Assembly: GCF_050589625.1 (NCBI RefSeq)
Contig: NZ_JBNGOP010000008.1
Location: 102,247-166,246 of the forward strand
Direction of reading: 5' to 3'
Source: Pelagihabitans sp947500445
Lineage (GTDB): Bacteria; Bacteroidota; Bacteroidia; Flavobacteriales; Flavobacteriaceae
DNA: 64,000 nt
Position 1 is the first letter of the stretch, and each line of letters opens with the position of its first letter. Below are positions 44,301 to 54,000 of the stretch, piece after piece. The notes under the pieces were generated by a model, which was given only the letters and a program-made list of their open reading frames with translations, did not search any database and was not told the DNA's origin. Made by a program: the position numbers and the translations under genes.

Positions 44301-47300
44301 CTTATATCAGGAGGTGTTTTTGGATACCGCCAAAAATGGAGTGGTCGATGAGGGCCTTTTTCCCGAGAAAATCGATGGGTCCGGGCAGCTAAAAAACGTC
44401 TTGGGTTCGCTTTCCCTCATCTTTCAGCGTTCCGAAGAAGAGCTGGGCGCCTTGATTGCAATAACCGATGGAAAGCTCAATTGGGGCAATCTAAGTATGC
44501 TCTTCGCTACGGTAAGGTTATGTCAAAAAAGAAAAATGACCATAGCTGATTTTTTAGCCTATCGAGAACTTACCGCCATAGATTTCTTTGCGAATACTGC
44601 TTCTTATAATCAGTTTTTAGATGCCTTGGACCGTGCAAAGAAAAGTCCTCTTGGAATTCAGGATGTTCGGTTCATGTTACGCCATCAAGCCGCGGATATC
44701 GACCTCAGGAACATGGCCGATACCCGGATTTTGGAAGTATTGACAGCCCTGCAAGGTGCCGTGCGGGATGCATACCTAAATACAGTTTCCAACTTTGATG
44801 ATACCTTGTCCGTTGAGGAATTGACGGTCGAATTCAAAATAGCATTACAGGGCCTACCTGGCATCACCGAAGAAATTGCGAACACTTTCGTGCGGATGGC
44901 ACAAGGCGATTGGAACCCGCCCAACAATCCGCCCGCGGCGACTTACATTGACGACCATATTGCGGATTTTTTCGATACGACCAGTGTGAAGACCGCCCAA
45001 GCGGCGATCGCTCCCGATCTGGAAGCGGAACAAAAAGTATTTATACAAACGATAACAGCGGCGATTTCGGACTATTTGTTCACCTTGGAAAAAAAGACCG
45101 CTATTACCCAATTGTTATCCGAAGCTTACGGTACCGATACCACACTGACCGACCATGTGATCAGCTTGTCGAAATTGGGACAACCTGCACCGGCGGCGGG
45201 GACCTTGTTGGATATCCTGACCGATACTAGCCTTATCGATACCGCCGCCATCGACACACTTCCGGCAATCGATGAAGGTGCCTATCCCGACCAATACAGG
45301 GCCTTGCGCTTAACCCATAAGCTGTTGCCATTATGGGCCGCTTTTGCATTGGAAGAAGAAGCGTTGCTGTGGTGGTTACAGATCGGTGCGGTTCCCAACT
45401 GGCTTCTTTTGGAAACCATTCCATATCAGAATGGGCAGAATCCGGTCGCTTACGACACTTGGGAAAGTTTTATACTCCTAATGGACCTTTCCAAGAAGTA
45501 TGGACCGGTAGAAAATCCAGCCGATCCTACGGCGCCATTTACCTTTCGCTCGGTATTGGACCTCTTGGATCCCACAGTGGCAACGGCCAATTCGGACTGG
45601 TTCGACGCCCTTTCGGTACTAACGGCCTACGACCGCGCACAACTAGAAGCGTTGGACGCCCATTTTGGATGGTCGGCGCCCAATCTTAATTCCTACACCG
45701 ATCCTAAGGTATGGATGCAAATGGAACAATGTATGGAGCTGCTACGAAAGATGAACATAACGGTAGCCGATGCCATACAATTTATAAAACCCCAACTGAC
45801 CGCTACCGATACCGCTGCTCTGCGGGTAGCATTAAAGTCTAGTTACACCGATAGTCTTTGGTTGGACACCTTAAAGGAAATTATGGATGCCATACGTCCG
45901 CAGAAAAGGGATGCCCTTACCACATACCTACTCGCGGTCAACCCCAATATGGAGGCTACGGAACACTTGTACGATTATTTTTTAGTGGATACGGAAATGG
46001 AAGCGTGTATGCCTTCATCGCGGATCGTGCAGGCCCATGGAACCATACAACTGTTCGTACAGCGCTGTTTAATGGGATTGGAACCCGAAACTGCCGCTGA
46101 TGTGGAGAACGATACGGGCTGGGACCAATGGAAATGGATGCGACTGTATCGGCCATGGGAGGCCAACCGAAAAGTATTCCTTTATCCCGAAAACTGGATT
46201 ATGCCGGAACTGCTCGACGACAAGTCCTTTCTATTCGAGGAATTGGAAAACGAACTGCTCCAAAACGAGCTAAACGAATACACCACAGAAGATGCGGTAA
46301 TCAGATATGTCGAAAAACTGGATGATATCGCCTTCTTGGAAGTAATGACGGCCTACTACGAGGTCGATACCTATACCATGCACGTATTTGCCAGGACCAA
46401 AGGCGGTGATCCGGCGCAATACTATTACCGCAGGTTTGAAGGGGAACGGTACTGGACACCTTGGGAAAAGGTTGCTTTGGATATCTCTAGTGATCAATTA
46501 TTGGCTTTTAAACGTAACGGTCGCCTACATTTGGCCTGGCCCTTGTTCAGCGAGGAACACAACCCGAACGAGCAGGCCCTGGTTCCGGCCATTTCCGATA
46601 CCGAATCGACTATGGATGCGGAGGATACCAAGCCCGAACGAAGGATGCGCATTCAGTTGGGCATCAGTCAGTTTGCAAACGGTATGTGGAAACCTAAAAA
46701 AATCTCACAAGACGGCATCGTTACCCCAAAAAACTATACCAAGGACGAGAACGACTTGGATCGCTCAAAGTTCAATTTCATTTATGAACCGTTTTCGGAA
46801 CATATTATCGTATTCCATACCGATTATGATCAAAACACGGAATTCCACACCACCGATGGTGTCTTTAACATCGCCGGTTGTCAGGGATATCCAGAGTTGA
46901 TCAGTACCAACCAAGGAAATTTCCCCGACTTTTTCCCCGATATCAATGATACGCGTTTAAAAAAACAGCGCTATCATGAGTTCGGTGGAGACAGTTTTGA
47001 CAACCTGGTAGTCATCAACCTATTTACATTTTTTGGTTTTCAGGAACGTTTGGGAAAAACGCCCGGCCTTTTCCGGATTACCCATCCTTTTCAACTGAAT
47101 GTATTCGATATCATCGGATACCTGCTGCAACTATTGATTTCCGCAGCGGCTTCCAGTGGAAAAGTACATTCACGTTTTGCCAAACTGCCGCTGGGAACCC
47201 TTTTTCCTTACTTTTTTGAGGACAGTGACCGTGCCTTCGCCATTGTTCCCGGAATGTATGGTATTCAAGAAGACGATCAAGGCAAGGAGTATTCGGTAAA

Positions 47301-50300
47301 AAGGACCTTTTCCGATATTCATAGGTTGCTGTTGGAAATGTTTGCACTCTTTCAGAAATATACCGTTAAATGGAACCAAGACCCGAATCAGGATCCGGTT
47401 GCTTTTGTGGAGGAATTTCAGAACGATCCCGATACGCTCCATATCAAGGAAGAACTGCAAGGATACCGTGGCTTAAGGATAGGGGAGCAATATAAGAACC
47501 TTTACCATCCGTTGATCTGTCTTATTCGTAGGACCCTTTATAATGAAGGTGTTGCGGGTATTATGAAGCGAGAAGTGCAGCTTACCCAAACTTCTTTTGA
47601 TTTTAAGGCCACTTTTGATCCGGCATTTCCGGTAGTGGAACCCTATCCGGTAGCCGATTTGAATTTTGATAGTGATGGCAGTTATGCCGCCTACAATTGG
47701 GAGTTGTTTTATCATACTCCCCTGATGATCGCAAATCGGTTGCGCCAAGATCAAAAGTTTGAGGAGGCCATGCAGTGGTACCACTACATGTTCGACCCTA
47801 CAGGTACTTTGGAAGGCAGTGCGCCCCAGAAGTATTGGGTAACAAAACCGTTTTTCCTTCACAATTCGGACGATTACATCGACCAGCGCATCGATACCTT
47901 GCTCTACAAGGTGGCCGATCCGAACACACCGGAAATCAAGGAACTGGAGTTCGCGATAGGACAATGGAGGGAAAAACCGTTTAGACCCCATACCGTTGCC
48001 CGTTTTAGACCCGTGGCATATCAGAAGACGGTACTGATGAACTACATCCAAAACCTTATCGATTGGGGCGATAATCAGTTTGGTATGGATACCATGGAGT
48101 CCATCGTACAGGCGACCCAGTTGTATGTACTGGCCGACAAGCTTTTGGGCAAAAAGCCAAGAATAGTACCATCCATTGTAAAACCACCATACCAGACCTA
48201 TAATCAGATAGAGAACGAATTGGACGCTTTTGGGAATGCCTTGGTGACTTTGGAAAACCTGATACCCGACCTAGCGGTATTGCCCCAGGAGGGTGCGGAA
48301 TTGCCACCGCCCCCGACGACCTTGTCAAGCCTCTACTTTTGTATTCCGCAGAACGATAAAATGCTCTCTTATTGGGATTTGATAGCCGACCGTCTCTTTA
48401 AGATCCGAAACTGTCAAAACATTGATGGCGTGGAGCGGAGCTTGGCCTTGTTCTCACCACCTATAGATCCGGGGGCCCTGGTAAAGGCCGCTGCCGCCGG
48501 AATGGATATTTCGGCAATTTTCGGTGGCCTCAATGCCCCCTTGCCCCATTACCGTTTCAATGTTTTGGCCCAGAAGACCTCGGAGTTGGTACAAGAGGTT
48601 CGTGCCCTGGGCAATGCCCTGTTACAGGCGTTGGAGAAAAAGGATGCGGAGGAAATGGCACTATTGCGAAACAGTTTGGAGCGAAAGGTGCTACAGCAAA
48701 TGCGAGAAGTAAAACTATTACAGATCAAGGAAGCGGAAGAGCAGATAACGGTACTCAAAAAAGGAAAGAAAGTAACCGAAGAACGAAACTCCTATTATAA
48801 GGAAGTGGAAAGAATAATCCCGAACGAACAACTGAACCTGGACAAACTGGCAGAAGGACAAAATTTTCAGTTTGCTTCCCAGATCGTTCAGGCGACCGGT
48901 GCTATCCTTGGGTTGATTCCCGACTTTAATATAGGAGGGCACGGTGCCGGAGGGTCCCCTGCGTTTCATGCCACCTTCGGGGGCTCCAATTTGGCGGAAG
49001 CGGCCAGCGCCGCCTCCAGCGTACTCAATATTTTTTCGAGCGTAGCCAATTACGAGGCCAATAGGGCTTCCATACTGGGAGGGTACGATAGAAGATGGGA
49101 CGATTGGAAACTTCAGGAACACCTATCCAATAAAGAACTGGAACAGATGGACCAACAGATCGTTGTTGCCGAAATTAGCAAGGAACGCAATGAAAAAGAT
49201 TTGGATAACCATGATATCCAAATCGAGAACAACGAAAAGAACGATGACTTTATGAAGGACAAGTATACCCATAAAGAACTTTACCAATGGATGGTAGGGG
49301 AAATTACGGGAGTATACTTCAAAGCGTACCAATTGGCCTTCGACATGGCCAAAAAGGCCGAAAAATGCTATCAGCACGAATTGGGCAATACCGATACCTT
49401 TATCGATTTTGGATACTGGGACAGTATGAAAAAAGGATTGTTGGCCTCGGATCAATTGTTGTACGACTTGAAACGGATGGAAGTTGCCTATCTCGATAAT
49501 GACAAACGCGAGTATGAGCTTACAAAGCATGTTTCCTTGGATATGTTGGACCCCTTGGCACTGACCAAATTAAAAGCGACGGGATCCTGTGATTTCGAGA
49601 TTCCGGAAGCGCTTTTTGATATGGACCATCCCGGACATTATTTTAGAAGATTGAAAGCGGTGAGCATATCCATTCCCTGTATCGCCGGCCCATATACCTC
49701 GGTAAGCGGCAAGTTGTCCTTGGTGGCCAACAAATACCGTAAAAATACCGATAAGGCCCAAGGGGCCGCCACACCCTTGGAAGAGTATCAGGAAGTTGCA
49801 GGGAACGATTCCCGTTTCACCTACAACATCGGAACCATACAATCCGTTGCCACGAGCCAAGGACAGAACGATAGTGGGTTGTTCGAACTTAATTTTCGTG
49901 ACGAACGTTACCTGCCTTTCGAACGAAAAGGTGCCGTTAGCTCATGGCGATTTGAGCTCCCGTCCGAAGTGCGACAGTTCGATTACAACACCATTAGGGA
50001 TATTATCGTACATGTGAACTATACCGCACGTGAAGGTGGCAGTACCTTGCGAAACCTTGCCGAGACCACCTTGGTGGAAAAAATAGGGACTATGGCCCAA
50101 GAATTGAACAAACAAGGGCTCCATAAAGCCATAAGTTTTAAATACGAAATGCCGAACGAATGGCACTTGCTCACGACAACCGGAACGGTAAATGCCGAAG
50201 TGAAAAAAGAGCGTTTGCCCTATTTTGTACAACCCTTGAACTTGGCGGTGGACTATGTTATGTTCATTGCCGAGGTACAGGACAATCCGGCAGCGATAAC

Positions 50301-50472
50301 CATTCAGGTAGACGATACCGATCTGGTCTTGAACCGAAACGACGATTGGCAGTTGTGTATCAACGAAACGATGGGTCTTAGTTTGGATAGTCTGTTTAAA
50401 ATCGACATTGCCGATGCGGATCGGGACAGCATCAAGGATTTGGTAATGATTGTCAAGTACCAAGGCTCATAA
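41392..50472 (+). CDS. Tc toxin TcA subunit (pentameric pore/translocation channel)
   Basis: The 3026-residue protein is a complete TcA. Residues about 8-105 form an added beta-sandwich like carboxypeptidase regulatory/CNA-B modules (RVHGTVTDLQGFPLEELMVQ). The Tc alpha-helical shell follows, with CRSVYSPAAYMVETLQFLD near 585. The ABC-toxin N-terminal region is near 1537-1565 (SRIVQAHGTIQLFVQRCLMG), followed by a neuraminidase-like/receptor-binding stretch. A coiled coil and pore tip lie near 2420-2650 (LGLIPDFNIGGHGAGG). The TcB-binding domain is near 2837-2860 (RYLPFERKGAVSSWRFELP). In the family five TcA form a syringe-like pore that injects the TcB-TcC payload. It is about 500 residues longer than Photorhabdus TcdA1. 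No signal peptide or T9SS signal is present; a terminator follows. Confidence 0.95.
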   Translation: MATTKSKHRVHGTVTDLQGFPLEELMVQVFDKDLRSEQLIGEIRTDRKGNYELRYDPKEFMRSEKKYPDLAVKVLSGDGKKLLFEPSMAEVRFNAKRTEHISVQLRQQVPRKHDEFTAYVTDTATVRGNLSIAALEENEKTKDLSFLSNECNIEEGHLHYLTVAHRLSEKYDIEPAFFYGLFRTETLMKREMADLLHVRFSITVDTALEPLFYDIVLLDEKTITKDIGKAIKEQRIKSGVKKELRSILAVLQKFREAAEKYTKETKKTKLLNSISSFVISDKLGKIGDLFAQANGSFDAFLGSMEKENVFNNQDDGELAKSSVMLTQLLGFDDDILEQVKTEEGIKKTEDLKDLVFLEAKEWKAKLSKRETGFTIAGKTMSKKLAAYHSGALVKKLEAKFPSQAYIKRLRAEKELEPSDKKVLSFLEKNKAVDLATTKLDLYFKKNKKSAPKDDAVKAKIKQHQRLFRLTPRYEHIKGLQKNNVHSAQGIVSFGKTRFVKEIAPKVGMNANEAKATYEKAERINTATMLIAGDLQAAKRRVDIPALNPANLKANMEKVGEDFPDLKSLFKLTDLCECEHCRSVYSPAAYMVETLQFLDKRAIVDTTTTPFTYGSLAKDKLFERRPDLGDLDLSCENANTPVPYIDLVCELLEEQVSPATGIAFNGLIAKGAVTNVLLNAMQTAGFKITEKATIFSPDVNGDFILRDKTLVCKITNTGPNQWNIKELRQTYGSAAALAAAPYYVNAGAYTELNTKKFAFGLPFDLNHTEAKAYFSRFDLKRAEMMNDFETAGAPVKEAIAAERLGLTEQERIIIVTPDTAGQQKYWNTTAPALLSTMKVVDKMLDKTGLTYQQLAELLELGFIAKVDNPFIKHLDSSCDTAQKEIANLDVAMLDRIHRFLRLWKKTGWAFHVLDAMVEQTNLGNGTLNDRTIILMAEMANIQERTGIKNTELIGCFGTIPHTLKTNSDAIPLYQEVFLDTAKNGVVDEGLFPEKIDGSGQLKNVLGSLSLIFQRSEEELGALIAITDGKLNWGNLSMLFATVRLCQKRKMTIADFLAYRELTAIDFFANTASYNQFLDALDRAKKSPLGIQDVRFMLRHQAADIDLRNMADTRILEVLTALQGAVRDAYLNTVSNFDDTLSVEELTVEFKIALQGLPGITEEIANTFVRMAQGDWNPPNNPPAATYIDDHIADFFDTTSVKTAQAAIAPDLEAEQKVFIQTITAAISDYLFTLEKKTAITQLLSEAYGTDTTLTDHVISLSKLGQPAPAAGTLLDILTDTSLIDTAAIDTLPAIDEGAYPDQYRALRLTHKLLPLWAAFALEEEALLWWLQIGAVPNWLLLETIPYQNGQNPVAYDTWESFILLMDLSKKYGPVENPADPTAPFTFRSVLDLLDPTVATANSDWFDALSVLTAYDRAQLEALDAHFGWSAPNLNSYTDPKVWMQMEQCMELLRKMNITVADAIQFIKPQLTATDTAALRVALKSSYTDSLWLDTLKEIMDAIRPQKRDALTTYLLAVNPNMEATEHLYDYFLVDTEMEACMPSSRIVQAHGTIQLFVQRCLMGLEPETAADVENDTGWDQWKWMRLYRPWEANRKVFLYPENWIMPELLDDKSFLFEELENELLQNELNEYTTEDAVIRYVEKLDDIAFLEVMTAYYEVDTYTMHVFARTKGGDPAQYYYRRFEGERYWTPWEKVALDISSDQLLAFKRNGRLHLAWPLFSEEHNPNEQALVPAISDTESTMDAEDTKPERRMRIQLGISQFANGMWKPKKISQDGIVTPKNYTKDENDLDRSKFNFIYEPFSEHIIVFHTDYDQNTEFHTTDGVFNIAGCQGYPELISTNQGNFPDFFPDINDTRLKKQRYHEFGGDSFDNLVVINLFTFFGFQERLGKTPGLFRITHPFQLNVFDIIGYLLQLLISAAASSGKVHSRFAKLPLGTLFPYFFEDSDRAFAIVPGMYGIQEDDQGKEYSVKRTFSDIHRLLLEMFALFQKYTVKWNQDPNQDPVAFVEEFQNDPDTLHIKEELQGYRGLRIGEQYKNLYHPLICLIRRTLYNEGVAGIMKREVQLTQTSFDFKATFDPAFPVVEPYPVADLNFDSDGSYAAYNWELFYHTPLMIANRLRQDQKFEEAMQWYHYMFDPTGTLEGSAPQKYWVTKPFFLHNSDDYIDQRIDTLLYKVADPNTPEIKELEFAIGQWREKPFRPHTVARFRPVAYQKTVLMNYIQNLIDWGDNQFGMDTMESIVQATQLYVLADKLLGKKPRIVPSIVKPPYQTYNQIENELDAFGNALVTLENLIPDLAVLPQEGAELPPPPTTLSSLYFCIPQNDKMLSYWDLIADRLFKIRNCQNIDGVERSLALFSPPIDPGALVKAAAAGMDISAIFGGLNAPLPHYRFNVLAQKTSELVQEVRALGNALLQALEKKDAEEMALLRNSLERKVLQQMREVKLLQIKEAEEQITVLKKGKKVTEERNSYYKEVERIIPNEQLNLDKLAEGQNFQFASQIVQATGAILGLIPDFNIGGHGAGGSPAFHATFGGSNLAEAASAASSVLNIFSSVANYEANRASILGGYDRRWDDWKLQEHLSNKELEQMDQQIVVAEISKERNEKDLDNHDIQIENNEKNDDFMKDKYTHKELYQWMVGEITGVYFKAYQLAFDMAKKAEKCYQHELGNTDTFIDFGYWDSMKKGLLASDQLLYDLKRMEVAYLDNDKREYELTKHVSLDMLDPLALTKLKATGSCDFEIPEALFDMDHPGHYFRRLKAVSISIPCIAGPYTSVSGKLSLVANKYRKNTDKAQGAATPLEEYQEVAGNDSRFTYNIGTIQSVATSQGQNDSGLFELNFRDERYLPFERKGAVSSWRFELPSEVRQFDYNTIRDIIVHVNYTAREGGSTLRNLAETTLVEKIGTMAQELNKQGLHKAISFKYEMPNEWHLLTTTGTVNAEVKKERLPYFVQPLNLAVDYVMFIAEVQDNPAAITIQVDDTDLVLNRNDDWQLCINETMGLSLDSLFKIDIADADRDSIKDLVMIVKYQGS

Positions 50473-50494
50473 GACGCCATATAATATAAATATA

Positions 50495-50523
50495 AAAAAT
50501 AGCGGGACTTGTCCCGCTATTTT
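50495..50523 (+). terminator. Rho-independent terminator after TcA
   Basis: AAAATAGCGGGAC and its complement form a 13-bp stem with a very short loop, followed by a T-run. It lies 23 bases past the TcA stop and should end the Tc transcript before the patatin-like gene. Confidence 0.8.
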
Positions 50524-50547
50524 AACGAACGGGGAGGCGTAATGGTA

Positions 50548-50732
50548 GTGCTTTTTCAAAAAGCACCAATATTACACCATTTCTGATGTTAAATTACCCA
50601 TTAAAAATTGTTCTTTTCCGTGTATGCTTCAAAATAAAAGCTAACCATAGCTATTGCTATGCTTGGATTTTCTTTTTCGCCTACCCAAAAAATCCCTGGT
50701 TTTTATTTGCGTAATTTAACACCAGAAATGGT
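50548..50732. repeat. Non-coding inverted-repeat element
   Basis: Two 22-base arms, at 50576-50597 and 50711-50732, are inverted copies of each other with one mismatch (core of one arm: ACCATTTCTGATGTTAAATT). They enclose 113 bases that hold a smaller hairpin-like stretch. A further perfect hairpin, GTGCTTTTT C AAAAAGCAC, sits just ahead at 50548-50566. No gene is present. It resembles a small mobile-type repeat (MITE- or REP-like) or a structured RNA; the string ATACCATTTC also recurs at 60200. Confidence 0.5.
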
Positions 50733-50917
50733 ATTATTTTGACCCAATTTTGGAAACGGTAAATTGGAAAATTCAAGGTATTTTCCTTTTAAAATGTAAG
50801 CCTTTTAAAGTTTACTGAGTACCTTAGTTTTAGCGGATGGGGTGCCCCTATACTAACCTGATATGAAGTAGGTAGCTAGGCAAGACGGGGTTTTGAAAAC
50901 GAATACAATCACAAGTG

Positions 50918-53779
50918 ATGTCAAAAAAAGTTAAAGTATGCCTTGCCATGGGTGGGGGAGTATCCTTAGGCTCTTTTTCAGGGGCTTCGCTTACCGAAGC
51001 GATCAAATTGTTATTGCTATTTGGGCGTGATAAAAAGGGCATGCCCTATACCGATGTGGTAATCGATGGGATGAGCGGCGCCAGTGCCGGTGCCATTGCC
51101 CTGGTCATCTTATTACGGTCATTACTGGATTACAAAAGGGTAATGACCATCTTTAATGCCAAGAAGGGCAATTCGGAATCCGAGGTGTCTTATGATTCCT
51201 TGCTTCAGGAAATCGCGGACGATTACTTTAATACAGATAAAAATGCCCTTCCAGCGGATACGGCTATCAGGGAAAAACTGGTGGCCCTACAAATGGCACA
51301 AAAGGTGCAGCGCCAAATTTGGGTGACCGCTTTGGACAGTAAGGCGCTGTTCGGGGAAAAGGTGGCAAAAAAGTCAAAAAAAGACCCACACAGTTCTTTT
51401 GGCCTATTGGATCGAAACCTATTGGTCGCTTTGGCGAAAGACTATGTGGTACCTGTTGCGAATAATGAAATTGACCTAAACAACCGACAGCTGCTAGACC
51501 CCAAAAGGGTAGTGCTGGCCTGTTCCCTTACCAATATGTTGCCAATGGAACTGGGTACGGATCCCGGGATCCCGGGCAGGCGATTACAGGAAAACGTGAT
51601 CAAGTCTACCGGTTCCCAAAACCATACCGAATTGCGTGTTATCGATTTTGTTTTTGATAGGGAGCATTTGGGAAAGAAAACAACGGATCCTTGTTGGTTC
51701 CAGATTTCAGAGAGTGGTGACGATCAAAAGATGCATCTGAACCTAAACGGAAAAAAAGCGTGGCGCTTGATTACCGCTACCGCTTTGGCCTGTGGTGCCT
51801 TTCCCATCGCATTTGAACCGGTATTGTTAAAACGTTATAAAGAAGAATTTCCCAACAACACCTGGCCCAAGGTGTTCGAAAAAATAAAGGAGGAACTAAA
51901 ACAACTACCGCAACGAGACCATCGAAAAAAAAGTTTTTTTAATGAGAACGGGGACAATTATATGGATTACGATTCCTTCAACTTTCCATATGTTGACGGG
52001 GGAACCTTTAATAACGAACCCATTAAGGAGGCTTTTAGAATAGCCAGTTTTCAGGATTTTGGAAACCAAGAAAAGGATTTTGACCGTCTTGTACTTTTTG
52101 TAGATCCCGCGGTTCGCGAGGAAAAGTACAACTCCTTTAACACACGTTCGTTTGCCGCTGTCGTTACCAAGGAACGGAGAACGAATTTTAAAGGGGAGGT
52201 AAGCAAACTTTTTGATAATGTATTGGATACGGTAGGAGTGCTTGCCAACCAGGGCAGCGTAAAGGAAGAACACCGTATTGCCGACGTTCGGGAGAACCTC
52301 AGGTTTCGCGACCAATTGTTCGACTACATCGAGTCAAGTAGTTTTCGGAACCTCACGGTAGCCCTTGTAAAATCGGCTTTTGATAAAATTCATAAGAATC
52401 TGCAAGAAGGGCTGATTCCCTTGGGTACTCGCGATGTGCTTACTTATTTTCAAAATGAACTGCTTCAAAATTGCAAACGCCATGGGCTTGATCCGATCAC
52501 GGTGCCCATTCCCGTTTTAACCGATATCCACAATGCCATAATAGCCAACAGCACTAGTATGGAGGAGATTTATGGGGTGTTGAACGCGAATGTGGTTTCG
52601 GAGGAAGACGCGGAAGTAAGGATCAATTTGTTTGCCCAGACCATTTTCCGAATGGTGGCCGACTTTTCCCTGGGTACGGTCGGTAAAAACGAGAAAGCGG
52701 AGCAGTTGTCGGTATTACCGGTAATGCCCGAGAACTTATACACCATCAAATTACCGGGCAGTGAGGTAGAGGCGTTTGCCGGTTTTGCCTCATTGGAATC
52801 GCGAAAGTATGCCTTTGAATACGGAAGGTTGAGTACCTTATTGTCCCTTCGGGAGGAAGACCCCTTAAAGTCGTTTCGGGAACCTGGCGAAGCTGCGGTC
52901 ATTGGCGGGTCGGAGCTGTCCATGATAGAAGCGCGGTATACCCGAACCTTACTGGAACTGCCCTTTTATACCAAGGAATATCGGTTTGCCGACGACCTTT
53001 ATGATCGTCTTTATAAACCAAGTGCACGGCGGGTAGTAGGCCTGTTTGGCGACAAACTATGGAAGCGTACGGCATTAACGGCCCTTCCCTCTTTTCTTGT
53101 CGGTGGGTTGGGCGGTACGGTAGCGCCCTTTGCATTGCTGGGTACAAATGCCTTTGTATCCATTAAAAAAGCCCTTGGTCTAAAAACCAAAGCCTTTGCC
53201 GATGATGTGAATTTCAGAAAATTGGTACCGATTACCATTTCTATTTTGAGTGCGGAAAAACTTCCCCGAAAAGTAAAACTATCGTTTAAAAGCCCCCGAT
53301 ACGCGGAGCATTGGGTGCCTATGAAGCTACACCTGCATGCCGATGGCACGCGCCAGTACCTTTTTCAGCTCTATTATTTGGAATATCTGGAACAGCATAG
53401 GAACAACCGATACGAGATTCCGGAGTCCGTTTCCATGCACAAAACCGATGCGCAGGCGGTTACCCGTTTGGGGCTCACCCTCAAAGATCGCATTGCCAAC
53501 CCCAAGGTAGATAGCAGTCTCAACGTTTTTCAATGGCGAAAACGGATAGAGGCCGAATCGGAACAGATCGAGCTAGCGGCCTTACGGTTAAAGGGCCAGG
53601 ACCTGGGAAATATCATGGACGATATCAACAATAAACATTTTACGCTTTTTTACTCCCTCAAAAACCTTAACTATCACGTGAACCCTATTTTGGAGTACGA
53701 TCTTCGAAAAAACGGGGGAACCGAACCGAACAGCTGGTACTTCAAAGAGAACACTACCGCATTTTATAAAACGTTTTAG
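50918..53779 (+). CDS. Patatin-like phospholipase, large
   Basis: I place the start at ATG 50918 (MSKKVKVCLAMGGG); a GTG directly before it gives the same frame with one more residue. The 953-residue protein has patatin hallmarks: the oxyanion glycine loop AMGGGVSLGSF near the N-terminus, the nucleophile S56 in G-A-S-A-G, and the dyad D360-G-G in YVDGGTFNN. Patatins cleave acyl chains from phospholipids with this Ser-Asp pair. The protein is much longer than simple patatins (about 300) and has a helical middle, and near residue 710 a Gly-rich hydrophobic stretch (FLVGGLGGTVAPFALLGTNAF) that could reach membranes. No signal peptide. It follows the Tc genes but has its own leader after a terminator, so it may be a co-acting toxin or an unrelated gene. 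Confidence 0.88.
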   Translation: MSKKVKVCLAMGGGVSLGSFSGASLTEAIKLLLLFGRDKKGMPYTDVVIDGMSGASAGAIALVILLRSLLDYKRVMTIFNAKKGNSESEVSYDSLLQEIADDYFNTDKNALPADTAIREKLVALQMAQKVQRQIWVTALDSKALFGEKVAKKSKKDPHSSFGLLDRNLLVALAKDYVVPVANNEIDLNNRQLLDPKRVVLACSLTNMLPMELGTDPGIPGRRLQENVIKSTGSQNHTELRVIDFVFDREHLGKKTTDPCWFQISESGDDQKMHLNLNGKKAWRLITATALACGAFPIAFEPVLLKRYKEEFPNNTWPKVFEKIKEELKQLPQRDHRKKSFFNENGDNYMDYDSFNFPYVDGGTFNNEPIKEAFRIASFQDFGNQEKDFDRLVLFVDPAVREEKYNSFNTRSFAAVVTKERRTNFKGEVSKLFDNVLDTVGVLANQGSVKEEHRIADVRENLRFRDQLFDYIESSSFRNLTVALVKSAFDKIHKNLQEGLIPLGTRDVLTYFQNELLQNCKRHGLDPITVPIPVLTDIHNAIIANSTSMEEIYGVLNANVVSEEDAEVRINLFAQTIFRMVADFSLGTVGKNEKAEQLSVLPVMPENLYTIKLPGSEVEAFAGFASLESRKYAFEYGRLSTLLSLREEDPLKSFREPGEAAVIGGSELSMIEARYTRTLLELPFYTKEYRFADDLYDRLYKPSARRVVGLFGDKLWKRTALTALPSFLVGGLGGTVAPFALLGTNAFVSIKKALGLKTKAFADDVNFRKLVPITISILSAEKLPRKVKLSFKSPRYAEHWVPMKLHLHADGTRQYLFQLYYLEYLEQHRNNRYEIPESVSMHKTDAQAVTRLGLTLKDRIANPKVDSSLNVFQWRKRIEAESEQIELAALRLKGQDLGNIMDDINNKHFTLFYSLKNLNYHVNPILEYDLRKNGGTEPNSWYFKENTTAFYKTF

Positions 53780-54000
53780 GGGCTTTTCATCTTGAGATAC
53801 CTACCCTTTAAAAGGAAACGACAATTCTATTAGAGTATTTCTTCATCAAGAAATTGTTTTACGAACGAGAGCTACAAAAGGATAATCTTACCTACATACT
53901 AAATATCTTGTTGGGTCGTTCTTTGATACAATGGTGTTTTAGTAAAACGTTCAACGAAACAAGGGCACCGCAACAGGAATTCCAAAATAGCCAAAACTAT

